This document shows positions 24,123 through 32,119 of a DNA stretch of 64,000 nt, one piece after another. The notes below the pieces were generated by a model. That model was not told the DNA's origin and did not search any database. It was given only the letters and a program-made list of their open reading frames with translations. The stretch's first letter is position 1, and each line of letters opens with the position of its first letter. The translations under genes and the position numbers were made by a program. This DNA is from Halobium salinum (GTDB taxonomy: Archaea; Halobacteriota; Halobacteria; Halobacteriales; Haloferacaceae): assembly GCF_026586625.1 (NCBI RefSeq), contig NZ_JAODIW010000006.1:436996-500995 (forward strand), in the 5' to 3' direction.

Positions 24123-25007
24123 GTGCCCCTCGACCCCGGTATCGGCTACGCCCTCCTCGCCGCCCTCGTCTGGGGCGTCTACATTTTCGCGCTCAAACGC
24201 TACTTCGACGACTACCCGGCGACGCCGTTCACCGTCCTCGTCAACTGCGCCGCGGTCGTGGTGTACCTCCCGGTCGCACTCACCACCGTCGACCCGGCCG
24301 AGGTGCCGGACCCGACGACCTTCGCCGCGACCGACGTCGGCGCGGTTCTCCTCACCGTCGTCGGCGTCGGCGCCGCGTTCGTCCTCTTCCTCCGCGCCAT
24401 CGACGCCGGCGCGGTGTCGTACGTCACGCCGATAAACAAGGTCGTCCCGGTGTTCGTCCTCCCCATCGAGGTCGCCCTGCTCGGCGCGCACCTCCGTCCG
24501 ATACAGGTCCTGGGGGTCGTCGTCGCCACCCTCGCCGTCTACGTCGCCAACTACGAACCCGGCCACCTACTCGACCCGATTCGTCGGGCCGCCACGTCGC
24601 GCCCGGCACAACTCGCCCTCCTGTCGGCGGTCGCCTACGCCGTCTCCGACGTGGGCAAACGCGTCGCGTTGGGTGACTTGGGCATCCCGACTGGCGTCTG
24701 GGTCCCGTTTCTCCTGCTCGCGGTGGCCCTCCTCCTCGCGCCGCTCGCGGCCCGCGAGTGGCCCGACTGGCCCGTCCGCCGGGACCTCCCCAGGTTCCTC
24801 GTCGCGGGCGCGCTCGTCGCGACCGGCGAGCACGTCACCTCGCTCGCGTTCAGTACCGTCCCGGCCAGCGTCGCCTCGCCCATCATCAACACGCAGGCCG
24901 TCGTCGCGGTGCTGCTCGGCGGCGTCCTGCTGGGCGAGGAGGCCCTCGGCGTCCGCCTCGCCGCCGCCGGGCTAGCGGTGGCGGGCGTGACGCTCGTCGC
25001 GCTCTGA
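24123..25007 (+). CDS. EamA/DMT-family transporter
   Basis: A 294-residue membrane protein with ten helices in two EamA repeats. The first repeat runs from about 6 to 140, the second from about 165 to 294. Characteristic EamA endings are visible: TPINKVVPVFVLPIEVALLGAHLRPIQVLGVVVATLAVYV and SPIINTQAVVAVLLGGVLLGEEALGVRLAAAGLAVAGVTLVAL. Substrates of this superfamily range from amino acids to nucleotide sugars, so none is assigned. The GTG at 24123 is chosen because the earlier in-frame residues are a Pro-rich non-membrane string. Confidence 0.85.
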   Translation: MPLDPGIGYALLAALVWGVYIFALKRYFDDYPATPFTVLVNCAAVVVYLPVALTTVDPAEVPDPTTFAATDVGAVLLTVVGVGAAFVLFLRAIDAGAVSYVTPINKVVPVFVLPIEVALLGAHLRPIQVLGVVVATLAVYVANYEPGHLLDPIRRAATSRPAQLALLSAVAYAVSDVGKRVALGDLGIPTGVWVPFLLLAVALLLAPLAAREWPDWPVRRDLPRFLVAGALVATGEHVTSLAFSTVPASVASPIINTQAVVAVLLGGVLLGEEALGVRLAAAGLAVAGVTLVAL

Positions 25008-25096
25008 CCGGGCGTACGTGACCCGCGAGAAGCGAAATCGGCGGTTCCTGCAGGTAGCACAACCGACCTTCCCATCGTGGGGCGTACCCGTGCACG

Positions 25097-25510
25097 ATGA
25101 ACTACCTCGTCTGGGCGGTCGTCGCCCTCGTCGGCTACTCCGCGTTCGTCCCGCTCGCGAGCCTCGCGACGAAACAGATGCCGAGTCACGTCACCGCGCT
25201 CGTCACGAACACGATGCTCGCGTGCTCCGCGCTCGCCCTCACCGTCGTCCGCGGCGACGACGCCGTCGAGTACCTCTCCGGGCGACCGCTCGTCTACACC
25301 GTCGCGGCCGGGGTCTTCCTCTCGGTCGGCATCCTCGCGTACTACCGCGCGCTGTCTCAGGGTCCGGTGAGCGTCGTCACGCCCATCTACGGCTCCTTCC
25401 TCGTCGGTGCCTCCGTCCTGGGAATCGTGTTCCTCGACGAGCCGTTCTCGCTCGCGAAGGGTGTCGGTATCGTGCTGACGATGGCGGGAGTGTACCTCGT
25501 CGCGTCCTGA
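25097..25510 (+). CDS. Half-size EamA-family membrane protein
   Basis: A 137-residue protein with five helices equal to one EamA repeat: MNYLVWAVVALVGYSAFVPL, then TALVTNTMLACSALALTVV, VAAGVFLSVGILAYYRAL, VSVVTPIYGSFLVGASVLGIVFLDEPF and GVGIVLTMAGVYLVAS. Such half-size proteins must pair to form a transporter. It lies 89 bases after the full-length EamA gene on the same strand. The ending (P-Y-F-G-L-DEP) is intact, so it is a real short member, not a truncated gene. Confidence 0.8.
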   Translation: MNYLVWAVVALVGYSAFVPLASLATKQMPSHVTALVTNTMLACSALALTVVRGDDAVEYLSGRPLVYTVAAGVFLSVGILAYYRALSQGPVSVVTPIYGSFLVGASVLGIVFLDEPFSLAKGVGIVLTMAGVYLVAS

Positions 25511-25525
25511 GGCCCGGAACCGCTC

Positions 25526-25801
25526 TCACAGCACCTTGAACTTCAGGCTCCCGTTGCGCTCGAAGCGCGCGTAGGGCACGTCCGGGAACTCGAACGTGAG
25601 CGTCTCGGTGCCGCCGGCGGCGATGTCGACCTGCTGTTCGGGCTTGGCCTTCACCTCGTTCTTCCCCTTGCCGGCTGTCACCCGCGCGCGAACGGTGACG
25701 CTCGCGTCCGCCTCGCCGTCGTTTTTCACCGTCGCGGTCACGCGGAGGGATTCGTCGTCGGCCTGGTTCGTCTCGAAGTCGGCGACCGTCACGTCTGCCA
25801 T
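25526..25801 (-). CDS. Small CARDB-like beta-sandwich protein
   Basis: A 91-residue protein with the look of a single CARDB/Ig-like domain: SLRVTATVKNDGEADASVTVRARVTAGKGKNEVKAKPEQQVDIAAGGTETLTFEFPDV. The alternating strand pattern, the central NDGEA turn and the AGGTETLTF edge strand are typical. Unlike most CARDB domains it is not part of a secreted protein and lacks a signal peptide. It ends MADVTV... at its start at 25801. The role is unknown; ligand or protein binding in the cytoplasm is likely. Confidence 0.75.
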   Translation of the reverse strand: MADVTVADFETNQADDESLRVTATVKNDGEADASVTVRARVTAGKGKNEVKAKPEQQVDIAAGGTETLTFEFPDVPYARFERNGSLKFKVL

Positions 25802-25881
25802 GCACGAACGGTCGCCGTCGAAGCTGATGGCTCTTTTTCGAGTGTATCCGACTGGTCCGCTCTCGGACCGGTTCGGCGCCG

Positions 25882-27255
25882 TCACCGGCCGGGCGAGGGA
25901 GCGTCCCGTTCCAGCGTCTCCATCTCGGCCACCCGGGGGAGTCGTCGGAGGGACGGGACGGCGACGACGTAGACCGCGATGAACGCCATCCCGGCGGCGC
26001 CGACGACCATCACCGGGAGCGCCCCGGCGGTCGCGGCGAGCCAGCCGCCGGTCAGCGCGCCGACCGGCATCATCAGCGTGCCGCCGCTCGCACCGACGGA
26101 GCTGACGCGGCCGAGCAGGTCGTCGGGGACGAGGCGCTGGACCATCGCGCCGAAGACGACGTTGGTGACGCCGACGGGGACGAACGCGAGAAAGAGCAGC
26201 GCGACCGTCCCCGGAAACCACGGAGAGGCGAGCGCGCCGAGCCAGCAGGTCGCGCCGGCCGCGTAGCCGACGACGGAGAGCCGGCCCAGCGGCCACCCCT
26301 CGAACCGGGTCGCGAGCAGTGCCCCGACCAGCACGCCGGCGGAGATGGCCGCGAGCAGGACGCCGTAGGTCTCGGCTCCGCCCAGCAAGTCGGCGTACGC
26401 CGGGAGGGCGGCGGTGACGCCGCCGAGCGTCCCGTTGGCGACGAGCCCCGTCACCATCATCGGCAGGAGGACCGTCCCGCGGAGGTAGTCGACGCCTTCG
26501 CGGAGTTCCCGACGGTAAGCCCGGAACGCGGAGTCGGCGACGACGACGCTCTCGCCGCCGTCGGCGGCCACGGCCGTCGCGTCGTCGTCCACGGCCGTCG
26601 CGCCGGCAGTCACGGTCCTCGCGTCGGGGTCCACGGTCGCTGCACCGGCGTCCATCCCGGAACCGGCCGCGTCCCCGTCCCGCCTGCCCGGCACCCGGAG
26701 CGTCGCGAACAGGAGCGCCGCCGCGGCGAAGGTGACCGAGTCGACCAAGTACAGCGCGACGCCGCCGACGGCGACGAGCAGCAGGCCGCCGGCCGCGGTG
26801 AACGCCATGTCGACCCCCTGGTAGGCGAAGGAGAACGCCGAGTTCGCGGCGACGAGTTCGTCGTCGTCGACGATGCGGGGGAGCGCCGCCGACTGCGCCG
26901 GGTAGACGAACTGGTTCAGCATCGACACCACCGGCATCACCGCGAGGACGACCCAGTGGCTCAGAGCGCCGACCCACGCCGCAAGCGGGATGAGGAGCAC
27001 GAGCAGGCCCTGTGCGACCTGCGTCCACACCAGCGTCCGCCGGAGCGGCCAACGGTCGACCAGCGGCCCCGTCAGAAACTGGAGCGCCTGCGGTGCGAGC
27101 ACGAGGAAGCCGGCGACGCCGGTGTAGAACGGCGAGCCGCTGAGGTCGTAGACGAGCCACATCGCGGCGACGTAGTAGAGGCTGTCCCCGGCGTTGGTCA
27201 CCAGCCTACCGGCGAGCAGGCGGGCGAACTCCCGATTGCGGAGGAGCGCGAACAT
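25882..27255 (-). CDS. MFS exporter (EntS/MFS_3-like)
   Basis: A 457-residue twelve-helix transporter. The N terminus FALLRNREFARLLAGRLVTNAGDSLYYVAAMWLVYDLSGS is the signature of the MFS_3 group that includes enterobactin and macrolide exporters. LTGPLVDRWPLRRT is the motif-A loop. A hydrophilic Asp/Val-rich insertion of about 45 residues (approximately 190-235) sits in the central loop. The promoter carries two identical palindromes and the regulator gene lies just upstream on the same strand, so this looks like a ligand-induced efflux pump. Confidence 0.87.
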   Translation of the reverse strand: MFALLRNREFARLLAGRLVTNAGDSLYYVAAMWLVYDLSGSPFYTGVAGFLVLAPQALQFLTGPLVDRWPLRRTLVWTQVAQGLLVLLIPLAAWVGALSHWVVLAVMPVVSMLNQFVYPAQSAALPRIVDDDELVAANSAFSFAYQGVDMAFTAAGGLLLVAVGGVALYLVDSVTFAAAALLFATLRVPGRRDGDAAGSGMDAGAATVDPDARTVTAGATAVDDDATAVAADGGESVVVADSAFRAYRRELREGVDYLRGTVLLPMMVTGLVANGTLGGVTAALPAYADLLGGAETYGVLLAAISAGVLVGALLATRFEGWPLGRLSVVGYAAGATCWLGALASPWFPGTVALLFLAFVPVGVTNVVFGAMVQRLVPDDLLGRVSSVGASGGTLMMPVGALTGGWLAATAGALPVMVVGAAGMAFIAVYVVAVPSLRRLPRVAEMETLERDAPSPGR

Positions 27256-27278
27256 ACCCGCTCTCCGCCGGCTTCGGG

Positions 27279-27334
27279 GATAAGCGTCTGCAGAACGACA
27301 GTTCTGTCCGACGACGGGCAGAACGGCGGTTCTG
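27279..27334 (-). promoter_or_regulatory. MFS promoter with two identical CAGAAC-N4-GTTCTG operators
   Basis: The TATA element GCTTATC (minus strand, 27279-27285) is centred 27 bases before the MFS ATG at 27255. Immediately upstream are two perfect palindromes with the same arms, at 27291-27306 (spacer GACA) and 27319-27334 (spacer GGCG), with centres 28 bases apart. The first abuts the BRE. This is the clearest operator pair in the window; the neighbouring winged-helix gene is the natural candidate for binding. Confidence 0.75.
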
Positions 27335-27343
27335 TTCGGCCGG

Positions 27344-28315
27344 TTACAGGTGGGTGCGCTCGCTGGATTCGACCCGCCCGTCCGGGTCGATGTCGACCGT
27401 CAGGCGCTCGCCGTCGAGGTCGACGCTGACCCGCGCCCGCGTCGGGTCGGTCGCCACGACATCGACGTCGTAGTCGTCGAAGCGCCCGAAGGCCTCCCAC
27501 GTCGGGGCCGTCGTCACGTCGACGCCGTGGTCGTGGAAGAAGGCGACCCCCGTCGGGTGACGGAGGGAGACGATGAACGGCGAGGCGTTCGACTCGCTGT
27601 CGCACTGCCGGCACTCGTAGACGATACGGGTGTCGGGCTCCCGGTCGTGGCCCGTGCCCTCGTCGGACCCTCCCCCTTCGCCGCCGTCGCCACCGCGGTA
27701 GTCCGCGACCAGCCGACTGTCCACCCGCCCGCCACAGTTCGTACAGAACCCGGCGATGACGCGCTGGAAGGTCGACTGGAGCCAGCGGTCGGCCGCCTCG
27801 GGCAGTTCCTCGCGGTCGAACTGCCCGAGCGTCCCTGGCGGGAAGGCGAACTCGTTTCTGAACACCCCGCAGTCGGCGCAGTGGACTCGCACGCGTTCGT
27901 CGGCGTAGTCGAGGACGAGTCGACCGTCGCAGTTCGGACAGGGAGCGTCGACCGGGATAGGGTCGATGGAGACGGTGGCGGTGTACGTGCCCGCGACGAG
28001 CGCCCCGACGACCCGCCGGCCGGCGAGGGTGAGCGTGTACCCGTCCCCGTCGTCACCCCGACGGACGAACGAGCCGACGAGCTTCTTCAGGTGGTAGTTG
28101 AACCGGCCCGAGTCCGCGGTGCCGACCCGCTCGCGGAGCTGCGAGAACGTCAGCGCGTCCTCGTCGGCCTCGTCGAGCGCCCGGAGGATGGCGACGCGCG
28201 TCTCGTCGCCGAGCAGCGCGAACGTCTCCTCCGGTTCGCGACGCTCGACGGTGACGGCTCCAGTCTCGACGTCGTCTCCCTGCCCCGTCGCTGGCCCGTT
28301 GCTCCCCTCGGTCAT
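27344..28315 (-). CDS. ArsR-type winged-helix regulator with zinc-ribbon domain
   Basis: A 323-residue regulator of the type often labelled DUF7351 in haloarchaea. Residues 25-110 form the winged helix: EETFALLGDETRVAILRALDEADEDALTFSQLRERVG, then FNYHLKKLVGSFVRR. The rest has zinc-ribbon-like cysteine pairs: CPNC and CADC in the middle (about 130-155), CTNC (about 198) and CRQC (about 243), enough for two zinc sites. The C-terminal beta segment may sense a ligand. It precedes the MFS exporter on the same strand and likely controls it through the twin palindromes and perhaps itself. Confidence 0.85.
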   Translation of the reverse strand: MTEGSNGPATGQGDDVETGAVTVERREPEETFALLGDETRVAILRALDEADEDALTFSQLRERVGTADSGRFNYHLKKLVGSFVRRGDDGDGYTLTLAGRRVVGALVAGTYTATVSIDPIPVDAPCPNCDGRLVLDYADERVRVHCADCGVFRNEFAFPPGTLGQFDREELPEAADRWLQSTFQRVIAGFCTNCGGRVDSRLVADYRGGDGGEGGGSDEGTGHDREPDTRIVYECRQCDSESNASPFIVSLRHPTGVAFFHDHGVDVTTAPTWEAFGRFDDYDVDVVATDPTRARVSVDLDGERLTVDIDPDGRVESSERTHL

Positions 28316-28360
28316 GCGGGACCTCTCGACGGCCGGACGTATCTGCCTGTCGCCGCGTCG

Positions 28361-29278
28361 TCACTCCTCGCGGTCCACCGGGTCGGCGCCGTCGGGCTCG
28401 GGTGGCTCGCCCTGTGGCTCCGGCTCGACGGCGGTGACGTACTCCCGGAGCCGGTCGCCGTCGGTGTCGACCCCCTGTCGAGAGAAGAAGTTCGCGACGT
28501 TCCGGCAGTCGCGGTCGAGGAACTCGCCGGCGTTCGGGTGGTGGACGGTGACGGCCTGACCGAGGTCGATAACCACGAGTTCGCCGTCGTGGATGATGAG
28601 GTTGTACTCCGAGAGGTCGCCGTGGATGAGCCCCGCCGCGTAGAGCCGGCGCATGTACTCGCGGACGACCCCGTAGGCCGTCTCGGGGTTGTTCACCTGC
28701 ACCTCCGCGAGGCGGCGGGCGCGGTCCTCGACCAGCCCGACGAGCTCCATCACGAGCACGTTGCGCTCGACGGCGATTGGCTCCGGGACGCGCACGCCGG
28801 CTTTCCGGGCGCGTTTGAGGTTCGCGTACTCCTTTCTCGTCCACGCGAGCACGACCGCCTTCTTGTCGGAGGCGATGCCCTCGAACCGAGGGTCGCCTTC
28901 GAGGTAGTCGCGCATCTGCCGGAAGTTCGAGGAGTTGATGCGGTAGATTTTGACGGCTACGTCGCGGTCGTCCGCGCCCAGCGCCTCGTAGACGTTCGCC
29001 TCCTTCCCCGTGGAGATGGGGCCGCCGAACGCCTCGACGTGGCCGTCCTGCACCAGCTTGTAGAGGGCGGCGAGGGTGGCGTCGTCGAACACCGACTGCT
29101 CGACCTTGAACTGGTCGGCGTCCTTGATGCGCTTTCTGAACTCCGTGAACTCCCGGTCGCGCTTGCGCGCGATGCGGTCGGCCTCGGTGTCGGTGACGTC
29201 GATCTCCTCCCACTCGTCGCCGAAGCTCTCCGCTTCCTCCGGGTCCACTAGTTCGTACTCGCCGCGCTCGCCGCTCAT
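28361..29278 (-). CDS. rio1: RIO1-type serine/threonine protein kinase
   Basis: Atypical kinase/ATPase involved in late small-subunit ribosome maturation. The 305-residue protein has the RIO P-loop STGKEANVYEAL (about 89-100), ATP lysine in VAVKIY, RMRDYLEGDPRFEG-like flexible loop, catalytic HGDLSEYN (about 219-226) and metal-binding VVIDLGQAV (about 235-243). The TxxKE...RI1-specific sequence and the acidic C-terminal tail match RIO1 rather than RIO2. It is followed by, and perhaps co-transcribed with, eIF1A on the same strand, a conserved archaeal pairing. Confidence 0.94.
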   Translation of the reverse strand: MSGERGEYELVDPEEAESFGDEWEEIDVTDTEADRIARKRDREFTEFRKRIKDADQFKVEQSVFDDATLAALYKLVQDGHVEAFGGPISTGKEANVYEALGADDRDVAVKIYRINSSNFRQMRDYLEGDPRFEGIASDKKAVVLAWTRKEYANLKRARKAGVRVPEPIAVERNVLVMELVGLVEDRARRLAEVQVNNPETAYGVVREYMRRLYAAGLIHGDLSEYNLIIHDGELVVIDLGQAVTVHHPNAGEFLDRDCRNVANFFSRQGVDTDGDRLREYVTAVEPEPQGEPPEPDGADPVDREE

Positions 29279-29385
29279 TCGTCACCGTCTACGGACTCGG
29301 TCGTGAAAAGCGTCGCCCGTTCGCCGTCGGAACCGGAGTGTCGCTCTCGACGACAGGAACGGGTCGGCCGATCGAACCGCCGGCG

Positions 29386-29670
29386 TTACTGCAGGTGGCC
29401 TTCCTCGCGGAGCTGGTCGGCCTCGGACTTCTCGTAGCGCCACGTGATGTCGCCCTTCTCGTCCTGCCAGTCCCACGGCTCGACGAGCACGAGGTCACCC
29501 TCGCGAATCCAGACGCGCTTCTGCATCCGTCCGGGGATGCGGACCGTCCGCTCCTGCCCGTCGGCACAGCGCACCTTCACCCGGTTGGCGCCGAGCATGT
29601 CCAGTACCTCCGCGAACAGCTCGCCGTCCTCGGGCATGCGCAGGTCACGTCGCCCCTCGTTCTCCGTCAT
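29386..29670 (-). CDS. Translation initiation factor aIF1A
   Basis: An OB-fold initiation factor of 94 residues, equivalent to bacterial IF1; it occupies the A site during initiation. The S1/OB segment is intact: [84 protein letters not shown] (29694-29700) centred 27 bases upstream gives a leaderless start. It lies upstream of rio1, so translation and ribosome maturation genes sit together. Confidence 0.96.
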   Translation of the reverse strand: MTENEGRRDLRMPEDGELFAEVLDMLGANRVKVRCADGQERTVRIPGRMQKRVWIREGDLVLVEPWDWQDEKGDITWRYEKSEADQLREEGHLQ

Positions 29671-29842
29671 GGGGAGACGTTGGCCGCCCCGGCGCTTAAG
29701 ATTTTATCGACAGCGGATTCTGGCGGACGGAAACCAGGTCTCCGAGGGCGCGCGCCGGCAGTCCCCGACGCCGCGACGCCCCACCTACCGGCCCTCGCCG
29801 GGAAGCGGCAGGTTTACCCGACGCTTCCGTGTGGCGTCGCAC

Positions 29843-30022
29843 ATGCTCAAGAAGCTCGGTGCGACCGGAATCGGCGGGCTCGTGTTGGTGCTCCTCGGCG
29901 TCGGCCTCGTCGCCTGGCAACAGCCCATCGTCGCGCTCGGCATCGCGCTCGCGTTCGTCGGCGTCGCCCTCGTCGCGAAGGGACTCATCTCGAACGTCAT
30001 GTCGGCGTTCGGCTTCGCGTAA
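29843..30022 (+). CDS. Small two-helix membrane protein, DUF7470-like
   Basis: A 59-residue protein with two transmembrane helices: ATGIGGLVLVLLGVGLVAWQQ and IVALGIALAFVGVALVAKGLI, joined by a two-to-three residue turn, and a short tail SNVMSAFGFA. Similar tiny proteins (DUF7470) are common in haloarchaea. Topology would place both ends inside. Function is unknown. The candidate small RNA follows it on the same strand. Confidence 0.75.
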   Translation: MLKKLGATGIGGLVLVLLGVGLVAWQQPIVALGIALAFVGVALVAKGLISNVMSAFGFA

Positions 30023-30071
30023 CGCGTCTGTCGGCGAACGAGTAGTTTATCATTCTCGGTGGCATACTCCG

Positions 30072-30156
30072 CCTGCGGCCGTTGGGAACAGGCCGCACCG
30101 GAATGCCAGTCCCGATGGGCCGGCATCTGGTGGGACCGTTCCCATCGGGCGCTTTT
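30072..30156 (+). ncRNA. Candidate small RNA with own promoter and hairpin terminator
   Basis: A BRE/TATA-like element (AGTTTATC, 30044-30051) predicts a transcript start near 30072-30076. The following 85 bases fold well: stem TGCGGCC/GGCCGCA (30074-30080 with 30091-30097, ten-base loop); stem ATGCC/GGCAT (30103-30107 with 30122-30126); and a perfect 9-base stem CCCGATGGG/CCCATCGGG (30111-30119 with 30141-30149) followed by CGCTTTT. The last two stems are mutually exclusive, so two conformers are possible. No protein fits this stretch. It could also be a leader or terminator of a neighbouring transcript. Confidence 0.55.
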
Positions 30157-30200
30157 CCGACGCGCGGCGTCGACGCCGAGTCGTCGACATCGTCCCTCGT

Positions 30201-31976
30201 TCAGAGCCGCGCCAGGAGCGCCTCCGCCGTCTTCTCGCCGATTCCCTCCACGTCCGTCAGGTCCGACACCGACGCCGTCCGGACGTTCTCGACGCTCCCG
30301 AACCGCCGCAGGAGTCGCTTTCTCGTCTCGGGGCCAACGCCGGGCACGTCGTCCAGGACGGTCCGCACCTCGTCGCGAACCGTCTGGTGGTACTGTACCG
30401 CGAACCGGTGCGCCTCGTCGCGCACGCGCTGGAGCACGTGGAGATGCGGGGCGTCGCTCGGCCAGTTCCGCACGCCGTCCTCGGTAATCACGAGTTCCTC
30501 CGCCTTCGCGAGGCCCACCGCAGGCACGTCCCAGCCGGTCTCGTCGAGCGCGTCGAGGGCCGCGCCGAGTTGCCCCTCGCCGCCGTCGATGAGCAGGAGG
30601 TCCGGGTCGGGTCGGTCGTCGCGGCCCTCCACCGCGCGCTCGGCCCGCCACCGAATCAGTTCGCGCATGTTCGCGTAGTCGTCGTTGCGCTCGGTCAGCT
30701 TCTTTCTTCGATAGTCGGCCTTCCGCGCCGAGCCGTCGACGAAACACACGTCCGAGCCGACCACGGCCTTCCCCTGGGCGTGGCTCACGTCGAACCCCTC
30801 GATGCGCTCGACGCGCGAGAGCCCCAGCGCCTGCGCGAGCGCACCGAGTTCGTCGTCGCCGCCGCCGCGACGCCGGGCGTTCTTCAGCGCGAGTTCGACG
30901 AGCTTCGCCTCGCGGCCGGCACCCGGGACGCGCACGGAGACGCCCTCGGCGTCGAGCCACGCCGCCAGTTCGGGGTCGTCCGGGCGCTCCGAGAGGAGGA
31001 GGGCGTCGGGGAGGTCGCGCTCGGCGTAGTACTGGGCGACGAACGCCGCGAGCACCTCCCCTCCGGCCTCCTCGCCCGAGCCGGTCGCACCTTCGGCCTC
31101 CCCCGGCGCGTCGAGTCGGTGGCGGGAGCGGTCGACGAGCTGGCCACGCTCGCTGTGGAGCCGGGCGACGGTGGCGCGGTCGCCCTCGACGCTGACCCCG
31201 AGCACGTCGACGGCGCGCTCGTCGGTCTGCGAGGAGACGGCCTCCCCGCCCTCGCCGTGGAAGGATTCGACCGTCTCCAGTCGGTCGCGGAGGTTGGCGG
31301 CGCGCTCGAACTCCTCGGCCTGTGCGGCCTGCTCCATCCCCCGGCGCAGCGGGTCGGCGAGCACGCCCGTCTCGCCCTCGAAGAAGCGAACGACGGACGC
31401 CACGTCGTCGGCGTAGGCTTCCTCGGAGATTTCGCCGGTGCACGGCGCCGTACAGAGGCCCATCTCGTAGTCCAGACAGGGCCGGTCGCGGCCGCTGTAC
31501 TTGTGGTCCGAACAGCCCCGCACGCCGTAGGTCTCGCGGAGGGCCTTCACCACGGTCTCGACCTCCCGCTTGCTCGTGTAGGGGCCGAACACCGTCGCGG
31601 CCTCCTCCGGGTCGCGCGTCACCTCGATGCGGGGAACCGGGTGGTTCGTGAGTTGGACGAGCGGGTAGGACTTGTCGTCCTTCAGGCGGACGTTGTAGCG
31701 GGGCTGGTGGCGCTTGATGAGGTTCGCCTCCAGCAACAGCGCCTGCGTCTCGGTGTCGGTGACGGCGAAGTCGACGGCGACCGCCCGCTCCACCATCCGG
31801 CGGATGCGCTGGCCGCGCGGGTCGGCGTACGACCGCACCCGGTCGCGGAGGTCGACCGCCTTCCCGACGTACAGCACGGTCGCGTCCTCGGTCCCGGGCC
31901 GGGCGTCGAGAAACTGGTAGACGCCCGGCTCCCGCGGCAACTCCCCGGCGCGCTCGCGGACCTCGCTCGCGTCCAT
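30201..31976 (-). CDS. uvrC: UvrABC excinuclease subunit C
   Basis: Nucleotide excision repair endonuclease that makes both cuts around a lesion. The 591-residue protein has an N-terminal GIY-YIG domain ([10 protein letters not shown]...[17 protein letters not shown], 18-50), a cysteine cluster near residue 155-180 ([25 protein letters not shown]), a UVR motif near 215-245, the RNase H-like endonuclease domain with FDVSHAQG and [11 protein letters not shown], and two C-terminal helix-hairpin-helix motifs ([33 protein letters not shown]). Bacterial-type uvrABC is a known acquisition of haloarchaea. Confidence 0.97.
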   Translation of the reverse strand: MDASEVRERAGELPREPGVYQFLDARPGTEDATVLYVGKAVDLRDRVRSYADPRGQRIRRMVERAVAVDFAVTDTETQALLLEANLIKRHQPRYNVRLKDDKSYPLVQLTNHPVPRIEVTRDPEEAATVFGPYTSKREVETVVKALRETYGVRGCSDHKYSGRDRPCLDYEMGLCTAPCTGEISEEAYADDVASVVRFFEGETGVLADPLRRGMEQAAQAEEFERAANLRDRLETVESFHGEGGEAVSSQTDERAVDVLGVSVEGDRATVARLHSERGQLVDRSRHRLDAPGEAEGATGSGEEAGGEVLAAFVAQYYAERDLPDALLLSERPDDPELAAWLDAEGVSVRVPGAGREAKLVELALKNARRRGGGDDELGALAQALGLSRVERIEGFDVSHAQGKAVVGSDVCFVDGSARKADYRRKKLTERNDDYANMRELIRWRAERAVEGRDDRPDPDLLLIDGGEGQLGAALDALDETGWDVPAVGLAKAEELVITEDGVRNWPSDAPHLHVLQRVRDEAHRFAVQYHQTVRDEVRTVLDDVPGVGPETRKRLLRRFGSVENVRTASVSDLTDVEGIGEKTAEALLARL

Positions 31977-32119
31977 CGACCGCCCTATCCGCCGGACGGG
32001 CTTGAGACTGACGTGTCGTCCCCGCGGGACGGCGTCGTCCCCCGTGCCGAGCGCCTTCGATTATCATATTTGATTCCTGCTGCGAAAGGTTAAGGCAGGG
32101 TCGGGAAGCAGCGTGCACA

